Of a stretch of 50,081 bases of DNA, positions 9,131-18,162 are shown piece after piece (positions within the stretch are counted from its first letter, which is position 1; each line of letters starts with the position of its first letter). The notes beneath the pieces are model-generated. The model did no database searches. It was given only the letters and a program-made list of their open reading frames with translations, and was not told the origin of the DNA. The stretch is from an uncultured Novosphingobium sp. (GTDB lineage Bacteria > Pseudomonadota > Alphaproteobacteria > Sphingomonadales > Sphingomonadaceae): the NCBI GenBank assembly GCA_946886365.1, contig CAMPIM010000010.1, positions 1 to 50,081 of the forward strand. Reading direction: 5' to 3'. The position numbers and the translations under genes were made by a program.

Positions 9131-10033
9131 TTACGCGCTTGAACCCGGCTGGGCAACCTGCGCATCGGCCCAGTGTTTGAGGAGATGGTGGGCGACGGCC
9201 ATTGGCGGAGGCGAGGTGAAGGGCGCGTCTGCATCCCCTGCCAGCGCCGCTTGGACTCCGGCTGCGTTGCACCAGAGGGCATGCTGAATCTCTGTTTCAT
9301 CCAGCGTCAGCGCATCATCGTCAGCCTGCGCGATGCAAGCGATCATAAGCGATGAGGGGAAGGGCCAGGGCTGGCTCATCACATAGCGGACGGAATGGAC
9401 GGTGACGCCCGCCTCTTCCTTGATCTCGCGCATAACGGCTTCCTCGATGGTTTCGCCCGGCTCCACGAAACCGGCGAGCGCGGAGTAGAAGCCCTGCGGC
9501 CAGCTATGCTGCCGTCCGACCAGCACCCGGCCGTCATGTTCGGCGAGCATGATGACGACCGGATCGACGCGGGGAAAATGTTCCGCATCGCAAGAGCCGC
9601 AGCGGCGCGCCCAGCCCGCCTTTTCCGGACGGGTGCGCGATCCGCAGACCGAGCAGAAACGATGGCGGCCATGCCAGTGGACGAGGCTGCGCGCCGCGCC
9701 ATAGAGCGCGACTTCGTCGGCGGGGACTTCGGTAACGATGGCGCGGCTGCGGGCGCTGGGGACGAAGTTCGTGCTGCTTTCCTCGGTAAGGCGGGCGAAG
9801 ATCGGGCGCTCCGCTTCGTCGATGCCGAGGAGCAGATAATCCTCCACCTTGGCATCGGCAGGCAGCGGTTCCATGAGCAGATGGCCGTCCTGCGTGACCG
9901 GGTCGAGTCCGTCGAGGACGAGATAACGGGCGTCTGGAGAGGCCAGCACCTGCGCCACAAGGTCCGGCTTCGTCCGGATATGGTCGGCGCGGTCGAGGCG
10001 ACCGCCGACAAAGCCGAGTTGGTCAGGGGACAT
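9131..10033 (-). CDS. nudC: NAD(+) diphosphatase (NudC family Nudix hydrolase)
   Basis: Hydrolyses NADH/NAD+ to NMN and AMP and, in E. coli, removes NAD caps from RNA. The protein is 300 residues long. Four cysteines of the zinc ribbon are visible (C127, C130, C145, C148). They are followed by the Nudix box at 188-210 (GFVEPGETIEEAVMREIKEE) and the NudC-specific SQPWPFPSS at 220-228. The N-terminal ~115 residues are the poorly conserved domain of the family. Its start overlaps the 3' end of mutY by 11 bases, so the two are probably co-translated. Forty bases separate it from pmbA. Confidence 0.96.
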   Translation of the reverse strand: MSPDQLGFVGGRLDRADHIRTKPDLVAQVLASPDARYLVLDGLDPVTQDGHLLMEPLPADAKVEDYLLLGIDEAERPIFARLTEESSTNFVPSARSRAIVTEVPADEVALYGAARSLVHWHGRHRFCSVCGSRTRPEKAGWARRCGSCDAEHFPRVDPVVIMLAEHDGRVLVGRQHSWPQGFYSALAGFVEPGETIEEAVMREIKEEAGVTVHSVRYVMSQPWPFPSSLMIACIAQADDDALTLDETEIQHALWCNAAGVQAALAGDADAPFTSPPPMAVAHHLLKHWADAQVAQPGSSA

Positions 10034-11090
10034 GGGGCTTGCTCTCCTTCATCACTGCCTGCGCCGCGCGGCTGAACAGGGTTGGCAGGCCTGCTTCCCT
10101 TATGCGTTCGAGCGGCCACCATTCGCCCTCGCCCGGCGGCATGATTTCCTTTGCCACATGGGCGACATGGACGGTCAAGGCCAGCGAGAAATGGGTGAAG
10201 ACATGGGCTACAGGTTCCGGCAGGGCGCTCCACTTGGCGGCGAGCGGCGGAGTTGCGTCGGGCGTCGCGCTCCAATGTGAGGAAGGAAGGGCGCGCATGC
10301 CGCCGAGCAGACCCTTGGCCGGGCGGCGGACGAGCCAGACATGACCGTCAGGGCGCTCGATCCACCAGCTGTGGCCGAGACGGTGCGGTTTCGCCTTCTT
10401 CGCAGCCTTGACCGGAAAGGCGGCGGGGTCGGCGGTGAGGAACGCCGCGCAATCCTGCCGCAGCGGGCAGATGCCGCAGGCGGGGCTGCGAGATGTGCAG
10501 ATGGTCGCGCCAAGGTCCATCATCGCCTGCGCGAAATCGCCAGCGCGGGCATCGGGCGTGACGCTGTCCGCAGCGGCGCGGATAGCGGGGCGAGCGGCGG
10601 GCAGCGGCGTGTCGATGGCGAACAGGCGGGAGACGACGCGCTCGACATTGGCGTCCACCACCACGGCGCGGCGGCCGAAGGCGATGGCAGCGACGGCGGC
10701 AGCAGTATAGGCACCTACTCCGGGGAGGGCGCGCAGTCCTTCTTCATTATCGGGGAAAATGCCACCATGCTGGTCCGTCACGGCGCGGGCGCAGGCAAGC
10801 AGGTTGCGGGCGCGGGCATAATAGCCAAGGCCCGCCCATGCCGCCATGACGTCGGCGTCCTGGGCTGCGGCGAGTGCTTCTACTGTCGGCCAGCGATCGA
10901 TGAACTTCGCGAAATAGGGGCCGACGGCAGCAACCGTGGTTTGCTGAAGCATGACTTCGGACAGCCACACGCGATAGGGGTCCGCCGCATTGGCGCCGGG
11001 CGGGGCACGCCATGGCAGGCGGCGGGCATGGGCGTCATAATGCGCCAGCAGATCTGCTGCGATTTTCATGAGGTTCCGCTCGACGTCCAT
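10023..11090 (-). CDS. mutY: A/G-specific adenine DNA glycosylase
   Basis: Removes adenine mispaired with 8-oxoguanine, preventing G:C to T:A changes. In 355 residues it shows the catalytic Glu in LSEVMLQQT (E45), the helix-hairpin-helix LPGVGAYTA (122-130) and the catalytic Asp in VDANVER (D146). The iron-sulfur cluster cysteines C198-x6-C205-x2-C208-x5-C214 are present, followed by a C-terminal Nudix-like 8-oxoG recognition domain. The ATG at 11090 has AGGGCGG upstream; an ATG at 11069 is an alternative that would drop seven residues. It is the first gene of the leftward cluster and is divergent from the DUF721 gene, 26 bases away. Confidence 0.97.
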   Translation of the reverse strand: MDVERNLMKIAADLLAHYDAHARRLPWRAPPGANAADPYRVWLSEVMLQQTTVAAVGPYFAKFIDRWPTVEALAAAQDADVMAAWAGLGYYARARNLLACARAVTDQHGGIFPDNEEGLRALPGVGAYTAAAVAAIAFGRRAVVVDANVERVVSRLFAIDTPLPAARPAIRAAADSVTPDARAGDFAQAMMDLGATICTSRSPACGICPLRQDCAAFLTADPAAFPVKAAKKAKPHRLGHSWWIERPDGHVWLVRRPAKGLLGGMRALPSSHWSATPDATPPLAAKWSALPEPVAHVFTHFSLALTVHVAHVAKEIMPPGEGEWWPLERIREAGLPTLFSRAAQAVMKESKPHVP

Positions 11091-11116
11091 GGCCGCCCTA
11101 TGCCATTAAGCGGAGC

Positions 11117-11659
11117 ATGACGGAACGGCCCGCGACACCCAAATTGAAAAGCCGCGCGCAAGCAGCAACTGAGCGGCCTCGCGTCGGCGGCCCGCGCCAG
11201 ATTGCCGACCTGATGCCGCAGATCGGCGCTGCCGCTTTCCGCAAGTTCGGCTTTGTGCAGTCGAGCATCGTCACGCGCTGGGCCGAGATTGTTGGGCAGC
11301 ATTACGCTGAGATTTCCGCCCCCGAATCGATCCGCTTTCCGGTAGGCAAGAAAGCAGGCGGGACGCTGCAACTGACGGTGATGAGCGGCCATGCGCCGAT
11401 GATTCAGCATGTGCTCCCCGACATCATCGATCGGGTGAACCGCTTCTTTGGCTATGCCGCCGTGGCGAAGGTCGCGATGAAGCAGGGCGAGGTACGCGGT
11501 TCCACGCCCGAACGCCGCCCGCCGCCGCGTAATTTGCGGCCGGTGCCGGTGGAACTTGGCGATTCGCTGCGCGATATTGGCGACCCGGAATTGCGCGCCG
11601 TTCTGGAATCGCTGGCCCAAGGGCTTGTCAATTCCAATGGTTTGCCGAAAATCAGCTGA
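11117..11659 (+). CDS. DUF721 protein, DciA-type helicase-loading factor
   Basis: Protein of 180 residues with the DUF721 fold. The core AFRKFGFVQSSIVTRWAEIVG (around residues 34-55) is followed by a beta-rich stretch (GTLQLTVMSGHAPMIQHV) and IIDRVNRFFGY. DUF721 proteins are the DciA family, the ancestral bacterial loader of the replicative helicase DnaB. That role is known for family members and is inferred here. The N-terminal 25 residues are basic and probably disordered. It opens a rightward cluster (DUF721, two DsbA-like genes, smc) that is conserved in alphaproteobacteria next to mutY. Confidence 0.85.
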   Translation: MTERPATPKLKSRAQAATERPRVGGPRQIADLMPQIGAAAFRKFGFVQSSIVTRWAEIVGQHYAEISAPESIRFPVGKKAGGTLQLTVMSGHAPMIQHVLPDIIDRVNRFFGYAAVAKVAMKQGEVRGSTPERRPPPRNLRPVPVELGDSLRDIGDPELRAVLESLAQGLVNSNGLPKIS

Positions 11660-11704
11660 ATCATTCAATTGCCGTACAGGGGCGGCCCTTCATTGGAAGA
11701 ACGC

Positions 11705-12385
11705 ATGACGAAATCGCGCTTGCTAATCCTTGGCCTCTTCACGTTGATCACCCTCCCCGGCACGCTGATCGCCGCGCCCGCCGTCAACTGGACGACACGG
11801 GTCGCGCTGTCGCCCATTGGGGGACATGTGATGGGCAACCCGGCCGCGCCGACCAAGCTGGTCGAATATGTGAGCTATACCTGCTCGCACTGCGCCCATT
11901 TCGTGGGTGAGGCGAGCGCGCCGCTGAAAGCCGACTATGTGAAGGGCGGCAAGGTGAGCGTGGAAGCGCGCAATGCGGTGCGGGACAAATATGACCTGAC
12001 GGCGGCGCTGCTGGCGCGATGCGGTGGGCCTAAACGCTTCTTTGGCAATCATGAGGCGCTGTTTGCAAATCAGGACGCCTGGATGGAGCAGTTGCAGGCC
12101 TATGACCGTGGCGCGGCCAAACCATCCGAACAGATCGCCCTGCTGCGCGACATCGGGCGCAACACGGGACTCTACACATTGATGGGCAAGCGCGGCTTCA
12201 CGCCTGCACAGCTTGATGCCTGCATCGCCAATCCAGCGGCGATGAAGCAGATATTGGCGATGACCGACGAGGCGTGGAACAAGGTGAAGATCGGCGGCAC
12301 GCCAGGCTTCACCATCAACGGCACACTGGCTGGCGGATCGAGCTGGGCCAGCTTGCGCGACGCATTGCCCGCCGCCGCACAGTAA
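11705..12385 (+). CDS. DsbA-like periplasmic thiol oxidoreductase
   Basis: Exported thioredoxin-fold protein of 226 residues. MTKSRLLILGLFTLITLPGTLIAAPA is the signal peptide. The redox motif CSHC sits in VSYTCSHCAHF around residue 60. An all-alpha insertion follows and the cis-Pro region is GGTPGFTINGTL. It belongs to the DsbA/DsbG-like thioredoxin_4 group and would form or isomerise disulfides in the periplasm. The ATG at 11705 is chosen because it starts the signal peptide; the frame is open further upstream. It is a paralogue of the next gene: both share VMGNP...K..EY.SYTCSHC, pointing to a tandem duplication. Confidence 0.9.
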   Translation: MTKSRLLILGLFTLITLPGTLIAAPAVNWTTRVALSPIGGHVMGNPAAPTKLVEYVSYTCSHCAHFVGEASAPLKADYVKGGKVSVEARNAVRDKYDLTAALLARCGGPKRFFGNHEALFANQDAWMEQLQAYDRGAAKPSEQIALLRDIGRNTGLYTLMGKRGFTPAQLDACIANPAAMKQILAMTDEAWNKVKIGGTPGFTINGTLAGGSSWASLRDALPAAAQ

Positions 12386-12430
12386 ACTAAACCCTTGATC
12401 CTGATGCCCGAGCAACGGAGCCTGCACACA

Positions 12431-13165
12431 GTGAAAGCCATTACCGGACTTGCCCTTATCGCCCTCTCGCTGTCCCTTTCCGCCTGCGGGAAAAAAGACG
12501 CGGCCAGCAACTCGCCCGCAGAACCGGTCGCTGCTGTTGCTGCCCCTGCCGGGACCAGCTGGTCCGGCACAGTGACCCAGACCCCCGAAGGCGGGTTCGT
12601 CATGGGCAACCCGCAGGCGAAGGTGAAGCTGATCGAATATGGGTCCTATACCTGCAGCCATTGCCGCGATTTTTCGGCGGAGGCTTCGGAGGAGATTCGC
12701 AAGATCGTGGATACCGGAAAGATGAGCTTCGAGTTCCGCAACTTCGTGCGTGATCCGATCGATATTTCCACGTCGCTGCTGGCCCGTTGCGGCGGTAAGG
12801 ACGTCTTCTATCCGCTGAGCGAGCAGTTCTTCGCCAACCAGAATGCCATGTTCGAAAAGGCGCAGTCGCTGGGCGACGCCAAATATCAGGCGTTGATGAG
12901 CGCACCGCCTGCGCAGCGTTTCGGCAATCTGGCCGCCGCCGTGGGGCTGGTCGACTTCGCCAAGCAGCGTGGGATTGCCGAGGATAAGGCCAAGCAGTGC
13001 CTGGCCGATACCGCCGCCGCCGAAAAGCTGGCCAAGGGCGTCGAGGCGGCGAACAATCAATATAAGATCGAGGGCACGCCGACCTTCATCCTGAATGATG
13101 TGAAGATTGACAATGTCGCAACCTGGGCGACTTTGCAGCCCAAGCTCAAGGAAGCGGGTATCTGA
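12431..13165 (+). CDS. DsbA-like thiol oxidoreductase, lipoprotein
   Basis: Paralogue of the preceding gene but lipid-anchored: the GTG start at 12431 gives a signal ending in the lipobox LSAC, so the mature protein would be attached through that Cys. A low-complexity Ala/Pro linker precedes the thioredoxin domain with CSHC (in GSYTCSHCRDF) and cis-Pro in IEGTPTFILND. Length is 244 residues. In-frame TTG (12395) and ATG (12404) starts further upstream would spoil the signal; CGGAG lies 11 bases before the GTG. The pair immediately precedes smc, an arrangement often seen in sphingomonads. Confidence 0.88.
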   Translation: MKAITGLALIALSLSLSACGKKDAASNSPAEPVAAVAAPAGTSWSGTVTQTPEGGFVMGNPQAKVKLIEYGSYTCSHCRDFSAEASEEIRKIVDTGKMSFEFRNFVRDPIDISTSLLARCGGKDVFYPLSEQFFANQNAMFEKAQSLGDAKYQALMSAPPAQRFGNLAAAVGLVDFAKQRGIAEDKAKQCLADTAAAEKLAKGVEAANNQYKIEGTPTFILNDVKIDNVATWATLQPKLKEAGI

Positions 13166-13257
13166 TTGGCTCAAGGGGGGCGGACATTTGCGATGAGTTT
13201 GCCCGCTGAAGGCGGGGCGGCGCTACGCTGCCCCGGCAATTGGTCCGGCGGCTGGCC

Positions 13258-16200
13258 ATGCAGATAAAGCGCCTCAAGCTTTCGGGTTTCAAGAGCTTCG
13301 TCGATCCAACGGAGCTCCGGATCGAACCCGGCCTGACCGGGATTGTCGGGCCTAATGGCTGCGGCAAGTCCAACCTGCTGGAAGCGATCCGCTGGGTGAT
13401 GGGAGAATCCAGCGCCAAGTCGATGCGCGGCGGCGGCATGGAAGATGTGATCTTCGCAGGCACGTCCACCCGGCCGCAACGCGACTTTGCCGAAGTGTCG
13501 CTGCTGACGGTGCAGGAACAGGGCGAACTGTTCAACGCGGTCGAAGTGGGCGCGGACGGCGAACTGGAAGTTATCCGCCGGATCGAACGCGGTGCGGGGA
13601 GCGCCTACAGGGCCAATGGCCGCGACGTGCGGGCGAAGGATGTCGCGCTGGTCTTCGCCGACGCCGCCACGGGGCCGCACAGCCCGGCGCTGGTCAGTCA
13701 GGGGCGGATCGCCGCCGTCATCGCCGCGCGCCCGCAGGAACGGCGCGCGATGCTGGAGGAAGCGGCAGGGATTTCCGGGCTGCACGTCCGGCGCAAGGAT
13801 GCCGAGCAGAAGCTGCGCGCGGCCGAGGCCAATCTGGTGCGGCTGGACGAGATACTGACCGACATGGAAGCGCGGGCAAGCAGCCTGCGGCGGCAGGCCA
13901 AGGCAGCCGAGCGCTATATCAAGCTGTCCGAGCAGATCAGGGTCGCCGAAGGGCGCGTGATCTTCGCCCGCTGGCGCGAGGCGGCGGCGAGCGCGGATGC
14001 CGCGCGGAAGGAAGCGGTGGAGGCCGAAAGCGCCGTCAGCGCCGCGCAGGAGGCTCAGGCGGCGGCGGCGGTTCATGCCAATGCGGCAGTGGATGCGCTC
14101 GCCGGGCGGCGGGTGGCGGCACAGGCCGCGCGAGACGAGGCGAATGAGGCAGGGCATCGGCTCGCGGCGCTGAGGACTGAGCGCGATGGGGTGGTGCGGC
14201 GGCTGCATGATCTGGCGCAGCAGGCCGAACGGCTGGAAGAGGACCGGGCGCGTGAGGGCACGCTGGCCAACGACGCGGCCGAGGCGATTGCCCGGCTTAC
14301 GGCCGAGATTTCTGTTCTGAAGGAACGGACTGCCGAGACTGAGGCGATGCGGCCGGATTTCGCTGGACGGATAGCGCGGGCGGAGGATGCGGCGCGCGAT
14401 GCCGAGTTGGACCTCGCCAAGGCGATGGCGCGACAGGCGGGCGAGCAGGCTGAGTTGCGTGTGGCCGAGGCAGCGTTGGCGGCGGCGCGAAGCCGCCTGG
14501 AGCGAGCGGAGCGGGAAGCCACGCGGCTGGAAACAGAAGCGGGCGCCCTGCCCGATGCGGCGCCGCTGGAGGCGAAGCGAAGCGAGGCGCTGGCCGCACA
14601 GGCGACGGCTGGATCGGATCGCGATGCCGCCGAGGCGGCGATCGGACAGGCGGAAACGGCGCGGCAGGCGGCGGCCGATGCGCGCGCGGCGGCCGAAGCG
14701 GCGCTATCCTCCGCACGGGCGGGACTGGCGGCGCTGGATAGCGAGGCGGCGGCGCTGAAGCGGGCGGTCGAGAGCGGAAGCGGGCGCGAACGGGCGCTGG
14801 ACCAATTGAAGGCCGCGCCGGGGTTTGAGCGGGCGCTGGCCGCCGCGCTGGGCGATGATCTGGAGGCGCCAGTGGGCGCGCAGGGCACGCGGCGTTGGAC
14901 TGGGGCGGCGGCGCTTGACAGCGATCCGGCCCTGCCCACCGGATGTGCTGCGCTGGCAGATCATGTGTGCGCGCCGACGGAACTGGCGCGGCGAATGGCG
15001 CAAATCGCGGTCGCCGAGACGGATGATGGACAGGCGCTGGCGGTGGGACAGCGGCTGGTGACCAAGGATGGTCAGTTGCGGCGCTGGGACGGCTATGTCG
15101 CGGCCGAGGGCGGCGCGGCGGCGGCGGAGCGGCTAATCCGGCTCAATCGGCTGGAAGCGATCGCGGCGGCACGACCGGCGGCCGAAGCGGAGGTCGAGGC
15201 GGCACGCGCCGCGCAGGATAGCGCGGCTGGTGAAGAACGGGCGGCGGCCGAGGCACTGGGGGCTGCGAGGACGCAGCTTGGCGCGGCCGACCAGCGGTTG
15301 CGCACCGCGCTTCGTGCTGCCGACGAAGCGGCTACGGCGCTGGAGCGGCTTTCCGGGCGGCGTGAGGCGATCGAGGAAAGACTTGCCGAAGCACGCGCTG
15401 ATCTGGGCGCTGCCCGGGCCGAGCATGACAAGGTGGACGTAGCCCGCGCGGCGGTGCCGGACGGGGCGGGGACGCGGACGCTGGTGGCATCGTTGTCGCA
15501 GGCGAGCGAAAAGGCGCGCATGGCTGTGAGCCAATTGCAGGCGGATCAGGCCCTGGCCGACCGCGCTTTGGCGAGCGATCGTGAACGCATGGCTGCGGCT
15601 GACGCGGAAGCCAAGGGCTGGCGTGCACGGGCGGGCGAAGCGGCGAAGCGGATAGCCGCCATGGTGGAGCGCGGCGAGGCGATCGCATCCGAGCGCGATG
15701 GACTGGCGCAACAGCCCGACACGCTGGCGACGGCAATCGCTGCCTTGTCCGAACAGGGCGCTGGGCTGGCCGACGCAGCGGAAGCGGCACGGCGGGCGGA
15801 GAGCGAGGCCGAGGCAGCGCTGCGCGTCGCCGAGGAACGGGCCGCGCAAACAGGCGAGGCGCTGGCGCAGGCGCGCGAACGGCGTGCGACTGCCGCCGCG
15901 CGAGCCGAGGCAGCCGAGGAGAAGCGGGTCGAGACCAACCGCTTGTCGGGCGAACGCTTTGAGTGTCCGCCCCCCGTGCTGCCCGAGAAGCTGGGCTTTG
16001 CCAGTGCCGACATAAGGATCGCGCAGAGCGAACAGGGTGAACATGACCGCCTTGCCGCCGAGCGCGAGCGGATCGGGCCGGTCAATCTAGTGGCGGCGCA
16101 GGAGCTGGAGGAGCTGGAAACGACCCAAACGACCAGCCGGGCCGAGAGCGAGGAGCTAAGCCAGGCGATCAACCGGCTGCGCGGATCGATCGGCAGCCTC

Positions 16201-16698
16201 AATCGCGAAGGGCGGCAGCGGCTGTTGGCGGCGTTCGAGGCGGTCGATGGGCATTTCCGGCGGCTGTTTACGACGCTGTTCAATGGCGGGCAGGCGCATC
16301 TGGAACTGATCGACAGCGACGATCCACTGGAGGCGGGGCTGGAGATCATGGCGCAGCCGCCGGGCAAGAAGCTGGCCGCGCTGACGCTGCTGTCCGGCGG
16401 GGAGCAGGCGTTGACGGCGGTAGCGCTGATCTTTGGCCTGTTCCTGACCAACCCGGCGCCGATCTGCGTCCTGGATGAGGTCGACGCGCCGCTGGACGAT
16501 GCCAATGTGGAGCGTTTCTGCGACCTTCTCGATGTCATGGTCGGGCAGACCGACACGCGATATCTGATCGTCAGCCATAATGCGGTGACGATGGCGCGCA
16601 TGCACCGGCTGTTCGGCGTGACTATGGTGGAGCGCGGGGTAAGCCGCCTCGTTTCCGTCAATCTGGGCGGCGCGGAAGCGCTGCTGGCGGCGGAATAG
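13258..16698 (+). CDS. smc: Chromosome segregation ATPase SMC
   Basis: Structural maintenance of chromosomes protein that loops and compacts the chromosome as a homodimer with ScpA/ScpB. The 1146 residues carry an N-terminal ATPase lobe with Walker A GPNGCGKSN at 31-39, and an Ala/Glu/Arg-rich coiled coil to about residue 500. A globular hinge follows at roughly 510-620, then the returning coiled coil. The C-terminal lobe has the ABC signature LSGGEQ (1045-1050) and Walker B CVLDEVDAPLDD. The ATG at 13258 (MQIKRLKLSGFKSF) is the canonical SMC start. The coiled coils are extremely alanine-rich, a reflection of GC content. scpA/scpB are not in the window. Confidence 0.97.
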   Translation: MQIKRLKLSGFKSFVDPTELRIEPGLTGIVGPNGCGKSNLLEAIRWVMGESSAKSMRGGGMEDVIFAGTSTRPQRDFAEVSLLTVQEQGELFNAVEVGADGELEVIRRIERGAGSAYRANGRDVRAKDVALVFADAATGPHSPALVSQGRIAAVIAARPQERRAMLEEAAGISGLHVRRKDAEQKLRAAEANLVRLDEILTDMEARASSLRRQAKAAERYIKLSEQIRVAEGRVIFARWREAAASADAARKEAVEAESAVSAAQEAQAAAAVHANAAVDALAGRRVAAQAARDEANEAGHRLAALRTERDGVVRRLHDLAQQAERLEEDRAREGTLANDAAEAIARLTAEISVLKERTAETEAMRPDFAGRIARAEDAARDAELDLAKAMARQAGEQAELRVAEAALAAARSRLERAEREATRLETEAGALPDAAPLEAKRSEALAAQATAGSDRDAAEAAIGQAETARQAAADARAAAEAALSSARAGLAALDSEAAALKRAVESGSGRERALDQLKAAPGFERALAAALGDDLEAPVGAQGTRRWTGAAALDSDPALPTGCAALADHVCAPTELARRMAQIAVAETDDGQALAVGQRLVTKDGQLRRWDGYVAAEGGAAAAERLIRLNRLEAIAAARPAAEAEVEAARAAQDSAAGEERAAAEALGAARTQLGAADQRLRTALRAADEAATALERLSGRREAIEERLAEARADLGAARAEHDKVDVARAAVPDGAGTRTLVASLSQASEKARMAVSQLQADQALADRALASDRERMAAADAEAKGWRARAGEAAKRIAAMVERGEAIASERDGLAQQPDTLATAIAALSEQGAGLADAAEAARRAESEAEAALRVAEERAAQTGEALAQARERRATAAARAEAAEEKRVETNRLSGERFECPPPVLPEKLGFASADIRIAQSEQGEHDRLAAERERIGPVNLVAAQELEELETTQTTSRAESEELSQAINRLRGSIGSLNREGRQRLLAAFEAVDGHFRRLFTTLFNGGQAHLELIDSDDPLEAGLEIMAQPPGKKLAALTLLSGGEQALTAVALIFGLFLTNPAPICVLDEVDAPLDDANVERFCDLLDVMVGQTDTRYLIVSHNAVTMARMHRLFGVTMVERGVSRLVSVNLGGAEALLAAE

Positions 16699-16713
16699 GA
16701 AAGCGGCGGCGCT

Positions 16714-18162
16714 TCAGCGCTTCTTGCGCATGCGGCGGAACAGGCTGCGGTCGGCAACCGGCTCGAACATCTCCTCAGGCCCTTCGGGGTCCAGCACTTC
16801 ATTGTCGGCCAGCCACGCCTGCACGTCGTTGAGATTCGGCGTCACATAGGGACGCAGGGTGCGGCCGGGCTTGTCGCGCAGTTGCTCAATCGCGGCAATC
16901 AGCCCGCGCTCGGCGATGACGGCCGCCACCCGCTCGACGGGCAGGTCCAGATGTTCGGCGATCAGGTCATCACGGATGCCAAGGATGGTCGCTTCGTTCC
17001 CGGCATTGGCAGGGATGGCCCCGTCGATCGTCACGTCGCATTCGGTATCGAGCCGCATCGAGCGGTTGTTCATGTTGGACGAGCCCACGCGCACGGTTCG
17101 ATCATCCACGATCATGATCTTGGCATGGACGTAGATGGACTCACCACGCACGGTAAAGGGATGGTAGATGCGCAGCTTACCGTATGTGTCGCGGGCGCGC
17201 AGGGCCTCAAACAGGCGCGCGCGGGCGGTATCCATCGCCTGCTGTTCCAGCCAGCCATCGGCCTGTTCCGGATTGATGATGACGATATCCGGCCCATCGG
17301 GATCACCCAGCCGCGCGGCGATTGCCTCCGCAATGCGGCGGGAGGCGAAATACTGGCTTTCGGCATAGATGGTCCGCTTCGCCGACGCGATCTGGTTCAG
17401 ATAGAGTCGCTCAATCTCTCGCAACGGCTGCTGGTCGTCCATTTCCGGCGCGGAACGGGAAATGGCAATATCGACATTTTCGAACTGCACCGGCAGCGCG
17501 TCGGGCCAGCAATCATGCTCGCCGAAGATCGGCTCCAGATCGCCGCCGCCAGCCCCCTTCCAACGGGCGCGGGCATGGTCGCCCAGCACCATCGCGACAT
17601 CGCCCTGTAGGGCCGTGGTCGCGTCATGCCATGGCCCATAGGCGGAACCGTCCGGATGGCGGCGGCCGGGATCCTCGTCCCGATGATGGCGCGTGTCCCA
17701 ACGGTCGCTGGTCATGTCGATGCCGCCGCAAAAGGCGAAACAATCGTCGATCACTACGATCTTCTGATGGTGTGAAGCCGCTGGCGGATGATGGCTGTCC
17801 AGCTTCACCTGTATGCGCTTGTGCGCCATCCATTTGACGGTGGTGAAGAGGTTGGCAGGCTGCACCATCGACTTCATCGCGCCGATGTCCCAACGCAGGA
17901 GGAAGATTTCGAGGTCAGGCTTTTGCGCGACGAGCCAGCTGATGAATTCGCCGATGATGACCGGGGCTCCGTCCTTGACCTCATCCTCGCGGATCAGACT
18001 GATCGCCGCGTCGAAGTCCCAGCCGATGAGCATGATCCGACGCTTCGCCTTGAGCATGGCGGCGCGCGCGTGGCGAAAATAGCAATCCGCGTCGATGATG
18101 ACGCTGGCTTTTGCGGCGCGGGCGATGCGCCAGCAATCCTCACCCTCTTGCGGCATGCTCAT
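16714..18162 (-). CDS. Phospholipase D family protein (two HKD motifs)
   Basis: Phospholipase D/cardiolipin synthase-superfamily enzyme of 482 residues. HKD motif 1 is HHQKIVVIDD (H132, K134, D139) and motif 2 is VHAKIMIVDD (H346, K348, D353), each followed by the usual Gly-rich strand (CGGIDMTSDRWD; GSSNMNNRSM). The DxDxYF start (DADCYF) and the RDED loop resemble PLD-type phosphodiesterases rather than cardiolipin synthases, and no membrane segment is present. Substrate unknown, probably phospholipid. The start overlaps the ubiA stop (ATGA) with GGGGAG ahead of it, so it is coupled to ubiA. It ends 15 bases from the convergent smc. Confidence 0.9.
   Translation of the reverse strand: MSMPQEGEDCWRIARAAKASVIIDADCYFRHARAAMLKAKRRIMLIGWDFDAAISLIREDEVKDGAPVIIGEFISWLVAQKPDLEIFLLRWDIGAMKSMVQPANLFTTVKWMAHKRIQVKLDSHHPPAASHHQKIVVIDDCFAFCGGIDMTSDRWDTRHHRDEDPGRRHPDGSAYGPWHDATTALQGDVAMVLGDHARARWKGAGGGDLEPIFGEHDCWPDALPVQFENVDIAISRSAPEMDDQQPLREIERLYLNQIASAKRTIYAESQYFASRRIAEAIAARLGDPDGPDIVIINPEQADGWLEQQAMDTARARLFEALRARDTYGKLRIYHPFTVRGESIYVHAKIMIVDDRTVRVGSSNMNNRSMRLDTECDVTIDGAIPANAGNEATILGIRDDLIAEHLDLPVERVAAVIAERGLIAAIEQLRDKPGRTLRPYVTPNLNDVQAWLADNEVLDPEGPEEMFEPVADRSLFRRMRKKR

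Noticed and set aside
7477..9180. Open frame of 567 codons opposite pmbA and the cysQ-like gene
   Set aside because: Crosses two well-supported minus-strand genes and shows low-complexity composition.
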